A DNA stretch of 64,000 nucleotides from Haliotis asinina (Eukaryota; Mollusca; Gastropoda; Lepetellida; Haliotidae): the NCBI RefSeq assembly GCF_037392515.1, contig NC_090291.1:26150001-26214000 (forward strand), read 5' to 3'. This document shows positions 41,918-54,303 of the stretch, piece after piece. The stretch's first letter is position 1; each line of letters opens with the position of its first letter. Made by a program: the position numbers and the translations under genes. The notes beneath the pieces are model-generated. The model saw only the letters and a list, made by a program, of their open reading frames with translations, was not told where the DNA came from and made no database searches.

Positions 41918-42175
41918 TCAAGTCAACATGATAAAAGGTACAATTTCCAACTCAGTGCCTTCGTGGAAATGTTGTTGTGCTACAACAAGAGGCCCAAACT
42001 GGTTAATACCCAATACGTTTTCAGAGGTAATGTCTCTGATGTAGTGGCTGGCAAACAGTATATCCAACTTCCAAAGGCAGCCCTGTATTATCGATGACAT
42101 GAAGCAGTTTCTCTGCAGAGTGAATGCGAATGCCAGTACTCTGACTTCATCTGGGCTGGAAGGTTCGAGATTCAA
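41918..42175 (-). pseudogene. Tyrosine recombinase C-terminal part (DIRS-like)
   Basis: Reads PDEVRVLAFAF (position of the His/Asp-x-x-Arg motif), GCLWKLDILFASHYIRD (family pattern Trp-Lys ... Phe-x-x-x-Tyr-x-Arg/Lys-Asp, with the catalytic Tyr) and FGPLVVAQQ near the end. It continues the recombinase of 45,716-46,259 after removal of the SINE/LINE block. Confidence 0.68.
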
Positions 42176-42381
42176 AGTCCTGCTGCTTTTATAGGCCCTT
42201 AGTAAGGTTTTTTTCTTTCAAAGTATCATTCTTGAGACTTCTACGGTTCTCTGTGTGGACAACAAGCTGAATAGGCACTTGAATTTCCTTATCCTTGTTT
42301 TAGTCTTTAGAAGATAAATTTTCAGGGCTCAGTCAGGACTCCAGAACAAGTGTTAGGTGTCCTCTGGTCCGAGGGTCATAG

Positions 42382-42510
42382 ACCCGTGAAGGTCAGTGGT
42401 AGAATAGGCCTTCAGCAACACATGCTTGCAATAAAAGGCGACTATGCTTGTCATAAGAGGCGACTAACGGGATCGGGTGGTCAGACTTGCTGACTTGGTT
42501 GACACGCTGT
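42382..42510 (-). repeat. 3' part of an abalone-type SINE split by a LINE
   Basis: On the minus strand: GTGTCAACCAAGTCAGCAAG, then ATCCCGTTAGTCGCCTCTTA and the GTTGCTGAAGGCCTATTCTA tail. The 5' part of the same copy lies at 45,575-45,701. The outer ends are flanked by TCCGAGGGTCATAG (42,368-42,381 and 45,702-45,715), a 14-bp target duplication. Confidence 0.8.
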
Positions 42511-42519
42511 GACAGCTCT

Positions 42520-45500
42520 GACATCAAGTGACATTTCTGGATATCTATTTTGCTTACAGTATTGTAAGCTGTGGCATGGACACTTATCAATCAGTTTCTG
42601 ATCATTCTTAAAAAAATTAGAAGCATTTAAGATCCGGATTATGTGCATTTTCAGGAAAATTTTGTTTTCTATTTTGGTACATACACAATTTATTTATTAG
42701 CCAGATTCAGCTGGGGACAGTGTGAGCATGATTGGAGTCAATCTGCTGGACAAGACGTGTGTGACTCAGACAATCAACAGGCCCTACTTACTGAATAGGG
42801 AGGCAAGCACGATTTACACCTCAGATGAACTCCTATCGTTGAACAGCAACAGATACAGACTCTCATCAAGTGTACTCTCTTCAATCAGAGCTCTTAGTGT
42901 CTGTGTTACAAAACCTACCAGGAGTAGCACTAGGGGTGGAAGCAGAAATAAAGCTAAAACTGGACAATCAAATAATGTGACAATATCTGAGAAATACGTC
43001 ACCACTGATATGTGTTATGAGTCGCAGTCGCTCAAATTGTGTGTGTGGAATGCACAATCCGCCAGAAACAAAACTTTGGATATAGTAGATTTTATTATTG
43101 AGAATAAGATTGACATTCTTATTATCACAAAAACATGGTTTCGTTGCCATGGTGATGAGGCTCTAATTAAAGAGTTAACCCAGCCGACCTAAACATTTAA
43201 GCATGTTCCGACGACAAGTGGAAAAGGCAGTGGCCTTGGCAATGTTCATTCACAGGTCACATTTGAATGTGAAACAGTGTCATAACACATTTATTTCATC
43301 ACATGACTCCTCTGAATTAATGAATATGTTGTTGATTGTCAAAAGTATTCACTCAGGTGTGTGTGCATCTACCAGCCCCCTCCATCCAAGAAAAATAAAC
43401 TGACAACCACTCTATTTTTCTATCTTCTATTACTGGGACATTTCAATCTTCAATATGATAGCCCCCATGACCCAACAGTGAAGAAAATTGTCAAGCTACT
43501 GGAATCTCATGAGTTAGTCCAACATGTGGCAGAACCAACCCATCGATCTGGACACACTCTTGACTGGGTGATCACCCGGCTAGATGATAACCTTGTAAAG
43601 AACATGTCAGTTGTCGACAGTCAGATGTCTGATCATCATGCTGTATTAGCAAATCCTCTTCATGAAACTTCCTGAACGACCGATCAAGAAGGTTGTTTGT
43701 CGTAACATCAAAAGCGTGAATAGAATAGATTTTCGTCATGATCTTCTGCAGTCAAACCTCTTACAAAAGAATTTTTCAGATGCTGAGTCATACGACACCA
43801 CCATGACTCAACTCCTTGAGAAACATGAGCCCTGTACTGTCAATAGTATCGCAGAGAGATCAAGCATCCCATTCTACTCCAAGGAAGTCGCTGCTGCCAG
43901 GAAGCATCGCAGAAAGACTGAGAGGAATTGGCAAAAGTCTAAACTGGAAGTCGACAGACAGATCTTTAGGTCAGCATGGAACACAACAACCATGATGATC
44001 CGGAAAGCCAAGGCAGGTTATTGTCTGTCTCATGTGAAGGAGTCTATATCTACGAAGGCACTCTATGACTTCATGTCATCCCTTCTGGGGAAGAAGGACT
44101 CTAGTCTTCCCTACACTTCATATGTATCATCTCTTACAGAAGAATTTTGTAATCACTTTTCAAACAGGATTACCAAGATCTGCCTGGACTTAGATGGAAC
44201 TGTTCCAGCATTCATTCCACAACTCTCACATTCTTCCTGCCAGGCTCATCTTGACAACTTTATACACTTGAGTGAGGTTGAAGTTAGAAAAATCACTGCT
44301 CAATCAAAACAAACCTATTGCATTCTGGATCCCATTTCAACACGGTTAATGCTTGAATTCCTGGATATTCTTTTGCCAGTTTTTACCATGATGATAAACC
44401 TCAGTCCTTCTGTTGGTTATGTCCCATCTTCTTTAAAATGTGCTTTAGTGAAACCTAAACTGATGAAGAATAGACTAGCTACCGAAGATCTAATTAACTA
44501 CAGACTCATATCTAACCTTTCCTATGTGGCGAAGCTCTTGGAAAAGGCTGTGAAGACTCATCTTGTGACACATCTCAGTGACAATGGTCTTTATGATCCT
44601 TTTCAGTCAGCTTATAGACCAAATTATAGCACGGAAACAGCACTGATCAGTGTTATGGATACTCTACTTGAAACCGTAGACAAGTGTGCTTGTCCTTCTC
44701 GACTTGTCTGCTGCCTTTGACACTTTAAACAACAAGCTCATTGTGTGGTTACAGGACCGTTTTGGGCTATGTGTTAACATGCTAAAGTGGTTTTCATCAT
44801 ATTTGCAAAACAGACCACAGTTCGTCCTCATTGATGGTGTCTGATCACACTTACATGAAGATGGAGTATGGAATTCCAGAAGGGTCAGTCTTGGGACCCT
44901 TGGTGTTTACTCTTTATATGCATAGCCTTGGTGAGCTGATCAACCAGCATTCTGTACATCATCACTGCCATGCAGATGACACTCAGCTTCAGAGGTCATT
45001 TTTTCCTAATCAGTCCAAATCTCAGATAGCTCATGTTTCACAGTGCATTTCTGATGTGAAATCCTGGATGTCAATCAATAAGCTAAAATGGAATGACATC
45101 GAACCTGACATCTTGCATGAATCAGGCCAAGATTAAAGTGGACTCGATCAAGATTGGTAATTCCATGCTACCTTTCAGTACAACAGTAAGAAATCTTGTG
45201 GTCATCATGGACCTTTTATGGAGGACCATGTAAATACTGTATGTCGCACATGCTACTTCAACATGAGGAACATTGCCAACATCCGTCACGTGTTGATATT
45301 TGGCCAGACCCACTATCCTCTCATGGTTGAATTCCTGTAACAGTCTACTGGGTAATGTATGTCTGGATCTTGTCACCAAATTACAGCACGTTCAGAATGC
45401 AGCTGCACACACCATCATCAAAAGCAGGAAGTGGTTACACATCACACCAATCCTTGTCAAACTACACTGGCAGCTAATCAAAGCAAGCATCGAAGCGCCG

Positions 45501-45560
45501 AAAGCAATCACTTGGACACTTGGCGCCATAATATACGACATATTATTATATTATTATTAT
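42520..45560 (+). mobile_element. CR1/L2-like non-LTR retrotransposon (LINE), decayed, inserted in a SINE
   Basis: Plus-strand pieces in order. The endonuclease has LKLCVWNAQSARNKTLDIVD and ILIITKTWF (43,030-43,140; a Glu expected before TWF/TWL is Lys), with TLDWVITR and SDHHAV (43,550-43,640). The reverse transcriptase lies at 43,662-44,720, with NYRLISNLSYVAKLLEKAV and YRPNYSTETAL, then in other frames a LDLSAAFDT segment (about 44,690-44,720), PEGSVLGPLVFTLYM (44,870) and HADDTQ (44,970). Frameshifts, stops and altered catalytic residues show it is dead. The 3' end runs into a TATTATTA microsatellite at about 45,540-45,560. Confidence 0.85.
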
Positions 45561-45574
45561 GCCATCAGCTCCCA

Positions 45575-45701
45575 ATTGCGCAGATTGATGCTCATGTTGT
45601 CGATCACAGGATTATCTGGTCCAGACTCAATTATTTACAGATTGCCGCTATATAGTTGGAATATTGCTGAGTGTCGCGCAAAACTCAACATGCTCACTCA
45701 C
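45575..45701 (-). repeat. 5' part of the split abalone-type SINE
   Basis: On the minus strand: GAGTGAGTGAGCATGTTGAG, GCAATATTCCAACTATATAG, CTGTAAATAATTGAGTC and TGCGCAATTGGGAGCTGATG, where the LINE begins. Confidence 0.8.
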
Positions 45702-45715
45702 TCCGAGGGTCATAG

Positions 45716-46259
45716 ATAGTGCTGTACAACAGCATGGTCTCATACGTCAAATCTAGTTCACCCAAAGTCCAGCGCATGTATTTCTGACATCCATGCTGTT
45801 GTGGCCGGGGCAAGGAGTTTTCTGTGTGAGTAGCTTGAAGGTTGATTGCTCTAGTGGTTCATAGACATCACTTGTGAGATGTTGTAGAACTACGTTCAAA
45901 TCCCAGGTTGGTGCTATGAATTTCTTCTGCTGGTCTTCCAGTTTGATGGAGTGTAGTAGAGCAAGTAATTCTGGTACTTTCATCAGCTTTTAGCTCAACT
46001 TCATCGTGATGACTGAACTGATTGCTGCAAGATTCAACTGCCTCAAATATCTAAGGTGAAACAGATATTCCACCACTTGAGGATGAATCACTTTCCTCAC
46101 TGTGAAGCCTTTCCGCACTGCATTTTGTTGAAATCTCTGCCACTTGTCATTGTAAGTTGCAAGTTGCAGGTTGATCTGCAAAACTAAGGTTACTATGATT
46201 ACACAATGCCATTTTTTGAAAGTGGTCAAATACAACATATGCCATATTTGGGATTTCAC
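45716..46259 (-). pseudogene. Tyrosine recombinase, N-terminal and central part (DIRS-like)
   Basis: 45,990-46,259 has TYNDKWQRFQQNAVRKGF and YLRQLNLAAISS, the style of a core-binding domain. 45,753-45,983 has APTWDLNVVLQHLTS and then YEPLEQSTFKLLTQKT, a stretch I associate with the catalytic domain start of DIRS/Ngaro recombinases. Stops and frame changes are present. Confidence 0.7.
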
Positions 46260-47704
46260 TAGGTTACTACTTTCGCTGCTCTAAAAAGAGTATCCTCTAT
46301 TCTTCAATTAAGTCTTCATACACTCCATATGTGTAGCTTGAATGTTAGATCATTTACAAAAACTTGCTTGGTGTAGAGATGTACAAGTAGGTTTGGCCAC
46401 TCAAGGTAGTTTCAGGGTTGGACCTCTGAGTTCTTGTGTAAGATCTAGAAACCAGACTCTCACTGACCACTTCCCTCATGTCACTCTGTTATTGAGAGGC
46501 ATCCCCATCCATATAGGGATTCATCTACGGAAAGGTGCATGTCAAAGACTGGCTCCTCTCAGTTGGTCTTTTCGCAGACATTCCACTTGTGAATCCACCA
46601 TAACAAGTATGTATGTATGTAGTCCTCCCCTACAAGTCAGGTCCTGTGTGACATGAGTAGACCAAAGAGACATTGCCATGTTCGTAGTGGCAACTGAGGG
46701 ATGGCTGCTTCTGGAATCCTGGTTTCAATACTGACCCAAAGATCTTCTGGGACCACAATATGATTCAGTGTTGTGATGAACCTAATTCCCAGTATCTGAA
46801 GGTCATGTTTTGGTTCCAACTCTGATTTTAGCTGCTGTCTTAGCTGATTAACTTCTTGATGAACTTGTATCCCATCATTCGGGTAAAAAGCACTGCATAA
46901 ACTTCAAACTTACAACTTTGACTTAGTGCTGTGCCTCTGCTACATTTGACAGATGACATTGGCCAACATGTCAATCGACTTGATTATCATGACTTCTCTG
47001 GAATCACATGACTTCCTTTGAAACATTGTTGATCGCTCAGCTGAAGATAGCAGGCACTGCCTAAAGAGCCCTTAGTAGAGATTACATGAACCTGTCACTG
47101 CAGGAACATGACGATAGAAGACCTTGTCTCCATAGTTGGGTGAGACCCTTCGACGTCGAGGCCTGGCAATCAGACATGGAGTGCTGGTTCTTCTGAGTAT
47201 GTAGTGCTGAAAGCATCATCCTATCCAATTCAGTTTCAGGGTTCTTCAACCTAGATATCAACACCTCATTCATCGCTCTAAATCTTGCCAGGCCAAAGAA
47301 CGTCCTTGTAGTCGTGGTGTCAAGCTGAGCAATGTTCTACCTTATATGACTTGTCACCGGATTCGTTGATCAGCCTTAAGTCATCATCTAGGTCAGTCGC
47401 TCTCATAAAGGGGTCCATGTGATAAAGAGGAAACTTCTTAGCAATGAACATTGTGTTGATTCTGAGTTGCTTTCTCGAAAACTGTACAGAAGTTTGCAGG
47501 CACCCTGAAAATCGGTTCAATTGGTGGAATCATGAGGGTGTCAAAGTCTTCTTCCTGCTTCTTGTAATTGGACACTGCTTTCTATTCCTATAAGGGGATG
47601 CTAAGTCAACTGTCAAAAGATGTGATCTCTGCTTCAGAAAAGAAATAGTCGCCCTCTTCCTCTGCATATATACCCTCAGATAATTCCAGGTCTACCGAAC
47701 TGTG

Positions 47705-47840
47705 CCTCCGTGAATCCTCCTTCCACAAACATTCCTTTTGCAAACCTTCTGTCTGTAAATCTTCCCTTCGTGAAGCTTCCTTCTGCAAACATTCCTTCTG
47801 TAAATATTCCCTTCGTGAACCTTAATTTTGCGAACATTCC
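47705..47840 (-). repeat. 15-bp-type coding minisatellite, first part (split by the Gypsy element)
   Basis: Minus-strand repeats of the form GGAAGNTT(C/T)(A/G)C(G/A)(A/G)AGG with a 15-bp period. The other part lies at 52,684-52,775. The array is inside the gag-like region of the DIRS remnant and would encode Lys/Arg/Glu-rich repeats. Confidence 0.7.
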
Positions 47841-48082
47841 TGTAGAATACACCTTTTGTTTGTTTTATGTCTGTCTGCTGTCAACCATGTTTTGTTTAGC
47901 AACCTGGCCCCATGGCCTGGCCACATCATCCCTGTATACTGTAAAAGCCTGTGCAGTTCATGCGTGTGGCGCGCTAGCGTCTGTGCTCTGGTAGCCACAT
48001 GTGGTGGCTGTAAAATAAAAGTACGAAGGTTTCACAGTGTCGTGTCCCTTGTTGGTACAGTTAGATGAATGAAAACACTACA
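47841..48082 (+). repeat. 5' LTR of the Ty3/Gypsy element
   Basis: TGT...ACA ends, 242 bp, with an AAATAAAAG stretch (about 48,014-48,020) that could act as poly(A) signal. Same length as the 3' LTR. Confidence 0.95.
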
Positions 48083-48193
48083 AATTGGCGACGAGGATGG
48101 GAATTGCTCAGAACGTAATATTGGCAACGAACATTCGTCTGCGTTAAGGTGAGACTGAAAGCATTTGATGTAGTGAGTGCTGTGCGGTTAAAG

Positions 48194-48945
48194 ATGGCTG
48201 CTGTTTCATCAAATGGTAGAATGGAAGAATTTTCCTTATCCGAAAGTGGAGATTGGATTGAGCATATTGAAAGACTGAATCAATATTTCGTGGCTAATGA
48301 CATTACAGATTCTGACAAAAAGAAGGCTATTCTGCTTACTGTAGTAGGACAGGGAAACATTCTCTCTAATGAGAACTTTAGTTTCACCTGCAAAACCTTC
48401 TGAAAAGTCATACAATGGCCTGTGTGGTATTCTGAAGAACCACATAAATCCCAAACCATTGGTGATAGCTGAGAGATTTAAGTTGTACCAATGGAAACAA
48501 CGCCATGGTGAAACTGTGAATGCATTCCTGGCAGAGCTTTGTCGACTGAGTGAGTACTGTGATTTTGGAAACTTTCTTGATGATGCATTGAGAGACATAT
48601 TTGTACGTGGGCTCACTGAATCGGCTACGCAAAGAAAAATGTTGGCTGAAAAGAATCTGGACTTAAAGAAAGCCACTGAAATTGCTTTGGGTATGGAAGC
48701 TACTAACAAGGAAACAAATGAATTTAGTCACAAAGTTAATGTGCTGACCAGACATACAGACAAGAAGTACTCACAAAAAGGTTACAGAAACAGGAAAATC
48801 ATAACTCGTGTCCTGTTCGTGAATGTTGGAGATGTGGTAGATCAAACCATCAAAGTGATGACTGTTTTCACAAGTCATCGAAGTGTCACTCATGTGGTAA
48901 CTATGGGCACCTGAGTCGGAAGTGTCCAGATAAGACTAAATCAAA
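48194..48945 (+). pseudogene. gag: Gag of the Ty3/Gypsy element, frameshifted
   Basis: The frame from about 48,194 (MAAVSSNGRMEEFSLSESGD) shifts near 48,370-48,400 to a second frame with HINPKPLVIAERFKLYQWKQ and EYCDFGNFLDDALRDIF. Near 48,830-48,945 a further shift uncovers two CxxCxxxxHxxxxC zinc knuckles (CWRCGRSNHQSDDC and CHSCGNYGHLSRKC). Gag packages the RNA in the particle. Confidence 0.85.
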
Positions 48946-49036
48946 GTCTCGAAGTCATACAAACCAGATAAACTGAAGAAAAAATCATCTAAGGTGAAGC
49001 ACATTGAAACGGTTGACAACGAAATGAGTTCGGATA

Positions 49037-52000
49037 GTGACAGTAATAGTGACATTTTCACTGTGTTCTGTCGACACTGTGAAAGTTGACAAACCCATTG
49101 TCATTCCGATATCAGTAGAAGGGACAGAAATTGCCATGGAATTGGATACCGGTGCTGGAGTTTCACTCATTTCAGCAGATCTGTACATACAGGAGTTCAA
49201 ACATGTGTCAATCAAACCTTCACCTGTCCCTCATCTGGAAACATACACAAATGAGAAGCTACCACTGCTAGGAACAATAAAAGTAGATGTTAATTACAAC
49301 TCTCAAACTTTCACTCTTCCGTTACATGTTGTTGAGGGGAAAGGACCACCTTTGTTGGGTAGAAATTGGTTATCCAAAATACAGATTGACTTGTTTTCAA
49401 TCAAGAGGATCAATGCATCAGAAATGGATCCTGCTCGTGAGAAAATTAAAGAGCTGATGACAAAGTATTCTTCACTATTTGATGGAAGCCTGGGTACTGT
49501 GAAGGGAGTAAAACTTCATCTTGCTGTTAAGCCTGACGCAAAACCCAAGTTCTACAAACCTAGACCAGTCCCCTACTCCTTACAGGAAAAGGTTGGGGAT
49601 GAGTTAGACAGACTAGAAAAACTTGGTGTCATTGAAAAGGTAGACTGTTCTGAGTGGGCTGCACCAATTGTACCTGTTCTGAAACCGTCAGGAGCGGTTC
49701 GAATCTGTGGAGACTATAAACTGACAGTCAATCAAGATCTGGAAGTTCCTCAGTATCCTCTCCCTCTACCTGAAGATTTGCTGAACAACATGAATGGAGG
49801 CAAGAAATTTACTAAGCTGGATTTATCTCATCCTTTTCAACAGTGTCTCTTGGATGAAGAATCCCGAAAGTATGTTACTATCAACACACATAGAGGACTT
49901 TACCAGTATACCCGACTGCCATTTGGTGTCGCTTCAGCACCAGCGCTGTTTCAGAAAGTAATGGATCAAGTATTGCAGGCCCTTCCAGCCACCGCTGATT
50001 TCACTGATGACCTTTACGTAACTGGGAAAAATGATAAACAACATCTGCGAAACGTTGACAATGTATTTGAACTGTTGGAATCTCATGGTATTAAGCTGAA
50101 CAAATCTAAGTGCTCATTTCTACACACCTCAATGGAATACCTTGGTTGTCGGGTTGACAATGAAGAAATTCATCCAACGAAAGCTAAAGTTGAAGCTATC
50201 AGAGATGCTCCTCCACCAACCAATCTAACAGACCTGCAGTCTTTTCTCGGATGCGTGAACTACTATAGGAAGTTCATTCCAAATATGTCCACATTGTGTG
50301 CTCCTCTGAACAGATTGTTACAAAAAGATGTTGTTTTCGATTGGAACAATGAATGTGAAGCTGCGTTCCAGAAACTCTGTGTTTGTTGACAACATCTGAT
50401 GTGCTTGTTTATTATGACCCCGAAAAACCTCTCGTGTTGGCAACGGATGCCTCTAGTCACGGTATTGGAGTGGTCATATCACATGTTACAAACAATGGTG
50501 AACGTCCCATAGCATATGCTTCAAGAACACTCAGTTCGGCAGAAAGGAATTACTCTCAGATTGAAAAAGAGACATTGTCAATCATCTTTGGCATACAACA
50601 TTTCCATAAATACCTATATGGACGACATTTTACACTGTACACGCATCACAAGCCTCTGACCAGCATTTTTGGACCCAAAACAGGGATTCCAGTCCTTGCT
50701 GCTTCTCGACTCCAGAGGTGGGCCATACAACTATCTGCATATACTTATAACATCAAATACAAGACAATCAGACAAAACGCTAACGCTGACTGTCTGTCTC
50801 GACTTCCTCTGAAAACCACAGATCAGCCTCAGACTATGCTTTCCTTCTTGACCAGTGAAGCCACAGCGGTCCACACAGCCAAGGTTGAGCAACTGCCCAT
50901 CACAGCAAAGGAAACTGCTGCTGCTACATCCAGGGTTAAACTTTTATCGAGTGTGAGACAGTTCACCATTTGTGAGTGGCCTTCAGATGCAGATAAGATT
51001 CCGGATCTTGTCTCCTGTTTCAGGAAGAAGGATGAGCTGAGTACTGAAGAAGACTGTTTGTCAGGGTAATTGTACCAGATCAGTACAGAGACAGCGTTTT
51101 GGAAAGTCTACATAATGCTCACCCAGGGATAGTTAAGATGAAATCGCTGGCAAGATTACATGTGTGGTGGCCCAACATGGACATAGACATTGAAACTGTT
51201 GTGAAGAGTTGTAAATCGTGTCAAAATGTTCAGTCTTCTCCAACCATGACCAGAGACAACCCTTGGATTTGGCCTACGAATCCTTATCAGCGTACTCATG
51301 TTGATTTTGCAGGGCCGTTTATGGGTGAGATGTTTTTTATTGTTGTGGATGCTCGATCAAAATGGCCTGAAGTGATACCAATGAAATCGACCTCAGCAGC
51401 GAATACTATTCAAGTTTTGAGACGGTTGTTTTCATCCTATGGTATCCCGGAACAACTTGTATCAGACAGTGGGCCACAATTCACTTCTGATGAATTTTCT
51501 ACCTTTCTGAGGAAGAATGGAGTAAAGCACATTCAATCATCACCCTACCATTCAAGCTCTAATGGTGAGGTGGAAAGGTTTGTTCGAACTTTCAAGTCAG
51601 CTATGAAAGCAATGAAGCCTCACAGTAGTACTTTTCAACAAAAGCTGTGCAGATTTCTGTTGTCGTACAGAACAACTCCTCACACAGCAACAAAGACTAC
51701 TCCTGCTGAGTTATTCCTAGGAAGGAGGGTTCGAATCCAAATGGATCTGTTAAAACCAAACCTCAACGAAGCCATGCAGAAAAAAGTATCATCAAATGGA
51801 AACTCCAGTCAAAGACACTTTCAGGTGGGTGACCCGGTGATGGTGCGAGATTATAGGGGTGGAACAGAAAAATGGTTAAAGGGTGTGGTGCTAAAGGCCC
51901 TTGGTCCTGTCACATACAGAGTTCAAGTAAAGGACCTGGTGTGGAAGCGTCATGTCGACCAGCTGGTTAATCTGGCAGGTGCGTCAGATATTGTTATGTC

Positions 52001-52241
52001 AGCTCCTACTGAAGATATCAGCACTGATGTGAGAAATTCTACCTCAGATGTGCAGGTAAATGTTAACTCGAGTGCAGATATCAGGGCGGCAACACTGCCA
52101 AATTCCCAATGTGATGTCATGCCATCTGCATCGCATCAAACTACACATAAACATACGGCACAAAGGATACCTGTCCCTGGAAGTCCAGTGAAAAGATATC
52201 CCACAATAGAGCGGAAAAAGCCAGAGAGGCTTTCTGATTAA
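49037..52241 (+). pseudogene. pol: Pol polyprotein of the Ty3/Gypsy element (PR-RT-RH-IN), two frameshifts
   Basis: Frame 1 (49,037-50,389) has the protease motif ELDTGAGVSLIS and the reverse transcriptase with RICGDYKLTVNQ, LPFGVASAPALFQ and FTDDLYVTG (the Asp-Asp pair is kept, but the usual Tyr/Ile context is altered). Frame 2 (from about 50,383 to 51,069) has the end of RT and RNase H (LATDASSHGIG, SAERNYSQIEKE). Frame 3 (51,099-52,241) has the integrase. Its zinc region is H-x3-H ... CKSC, its catalytic core is HVDFAG, VSDSGPQFTS and SSSNGEVERF, and a DNA-binding tail with MVRDYRGG follows. Two frame changes, near 50,385 and 51,070, break the polyprotein. Confidence 0.92.
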
Positions 52242-52427
52242 CATTCCAGTAGGGCAGTGTGAGTTAGTGTTGTGTGACCTGACGTTCCAGTGACCTAGTG
52301 TCATCGTGACCAGGAGAGTTAAGTGGGATACAAAGACATTTAAAAAAATGTTTTGATTCCCTTGAAACTGTTGGCACTAAACGCAGTTTACTTCAAATTC
52401 ATTGGTTTAATTTTAATTACTTTTCGT

Positions 52428-52441
52428 AAAGAGGGGAAAAG
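52428..52441 (+). other. Polypurine tract
   Basis: AAAGAGGGGAAAAG-type purine run directly before the 3' LTR, the primer site for plus-strand DNA synthesis. Confidence 0.8.
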
Positions 52442-52683
52442 TGTAGAATACACCTTTTGTTTGTTTTATATCTGTCTGCTGTCAACCATGTTTTGTTTAG
52501 CAACCTGGTCCCATGGCCTGGCCACAGCATCCCTGTATGCTGTAAAAGCCTGTGCAGTTCATGCGTGTGGCGCGCTAGCGTCTGTACTCCGGTAGCCATG
52601 TGTGGTGGCTGTAAAATAAAAGGACGAAGGTTTCACGGTGTTGTGTCCCTTGTTGGTACAGTTAGATGAATGAAAACACTACA
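52442..52683 (+). repeat. 3' LTR of the Ty3/Gypsy element
   Basis: 242 bp, same ends as the 5' LTR, followed by the ATTCC target duplication. Confidence 0.95.
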
Positions 52684-53620
52684 ATTCCTTCCTTTTTGCA
52701 AACCTTTCTTCTGTAAATCTTCCCCTCGTGAACCTTCCTTTTGTGAACCTTCCCTTCGCATATATTCCTCCTCCTCCTGTGATGACACTGATCTATTTCT
52801 GTGAGAGCTGTGGGATTCTGATGAATATCGAAGAGGATTCCCATCTGCTTGATGTTCTCCAATGCTGAAGATTTGTGGAGTGGCTAGATCTCAAAGTGTA
52901 TTCCCATCTACTTGATGTTCTCCAATGCTGAAGATCTGCGGACTTGACTTCATAGTCTCTTGTAGTCTTAGGAACGTTAATGGAACCTTCTTCCTCCATG
53001 GCAACTGAGTCTTCCGAACGTTAGGATCTTCTGGAACGAGAACATTTCTAAATGTCATATTCCACAATGGAGTAGTGGGATGAGGATGTAGATCTCTCAG
53101 AAACACGTTCTTGTAGGCCTGTGTTTCTCTGAATGTTTGTTGGAGTTCTGATGTGCTAGAACTGAGGCAGTGTAGATGAATGCTGAAGCATCATCTTCTA
53201 CATATGGCAGCTTTGATGGTGTTGTCTCTGGTGACAGAAACTGCATTGCAGGAGGCTGGTCTTCGAACCACTGAACAGTTGTTGTGATTGCAGGGGACAA
53301 TTGTCTTGCCGTGGATTTAGCCTGGGTTGATGTTCTAATAGATCTTCCTGGAACTTCAGGCAAAAGTATCAGAGGATCAGCTTCATGTTTGCTTTGGCAG
53401 GAGGTACAATATCTTCATTAAATGTCCTCTGATGTGTTGTTTTACCGGAACGAGATGACTTCAACGAGGTTCTAGATGAAAACAACTTTTGTCTGCACCG
53501 CAGACAATATGAATGTGTGCTTTTCATTCTTCACCAACACTGACTCAGTAATGGCAGGCCTCTCCTTCGACATGGTTAAGTCCTGACAGCAACAGATGAT
53601 TGCCACTGTAATGTACTCTG
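52684..53620 (-). pseudogene. Gag-like region of the DIRS remnant
   Basis: Minus-strand protein-like pieces in changing frames: 53,097-53,363 (TTTVQWFEDQPPAMQFLSPE), 52,891-53,106 (EDPNVRKTQLPWRKKVPLTF) and the charged 15-bp repeat section at 52,684-52,775. It continues across the Gypsy element at 47,840. The Gag assignment is by position and composition only. Confidence 0.45.
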
Positions 53621-54303
53621 CAACTCACCTGGATTATGAATTTCAGTAGTAGTCAACAACATACGGTTGCTGGCATTATCTAGAGGTTTTAACACCAGTA
53701 GCATGAGATGACTTCCTCAACTGGTGCAATATAAATAACAATTAAATAGTGAATCTGATAAATTAATTGCAACACCAGCTGGAAGAACATGGATAAATGC
53801 ATGAAGGGCACTGGGGGTGAGGATCAGCTGCTGATAACCGGAACCTGCAGTGACTGCAAGATTTCATCATACATAAACAAACTACATGATGAAAAAATGT
53901 CACAAAATACACATAATTCTGACATATAAAGAATGCTAATTATAACCAAGAACCATACACATAACACAGCTAAATCTGGATAATAGGATCTAAATATGAA
54001 AGAATAGAGTGCCACATACATGACTCCAGTGCTCCCCCAACCATCCACATGGGCAATAAAGGAGAGAGTGACAGGCATGATTAGCTGTGTGACTGTGCTG
54101 GCCGCTCAAGGAAGGCAAGTCATGGGTGAGTGAACTTTCATATCCTCTTCAAGGGAACTACAATTAATTCAAGTGTTTCACTATCATTCTTGTGGGTGGG
54201 GATAAGAAGAATAAGCATGAGTCTTTTAACTGACATTATCAATGTTTCATTTCAAACAAGTGACAAGTCTTAAAACCTCTGCAGTTCATTGTGAGACACT
54301 TAC

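Larger units (their letters stand above)
47836..52688 (+). mobile_element. Ty3/Gypsy LTR retrotransposon with 5-bp target duplication
   Basis: Two 242-bp LTRs (47,841-48,082 and 52,442-52,683) begin TGTAGAATAC and end AAACACTACA, flanked by ATTCC on both sides. A primer-binding-like TTGGCGACGAGGATGGGA follows the 5' LTR and a polypurine tract AAAGAGGGGAAAAG lies just before the 3' LTR. By eye the LTRs differ at about 11 positions. Gag, protease, reverse transcriptase, RNase H and integrase are recognisable in the order of Ty3/Gypsy elements, in three frames. It is inserted in the DIRS remnant. Confidence 0.95.
41918..53620 (-). mobile_element. DIRS/Ngaro-like YR retroelement remnant, split by two later insertions
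   Basis: Minus-strand pieces occur in the order expected of a DIRS-type element. A gag-like region lies at about 53,620-52,684 and continues at 47,840-47,080. An RNase H-like LGIRF segment is at 46,637-46,819. The tyrosine recombinase N-terminal part is at 46,259-45,716 and its C-terminal part at 42,367-41,918. The pieces join across the Ty3/Gypsy element (47,841-52,683) and across the SINE/LINE block (42,382-45,701), whose flanking duplications mark insertion points. The reverse transcriptase was not found, so an internal deletion is likely. It lies in PIGU intron 7. Confidence 0.7.

Noticed and set aside
53824..54078. Hydrophobic minus-strand frame next to PIGU exon 7
   Set aside because: Exons 7 and 8 join in phase without it, and it has no family motif.
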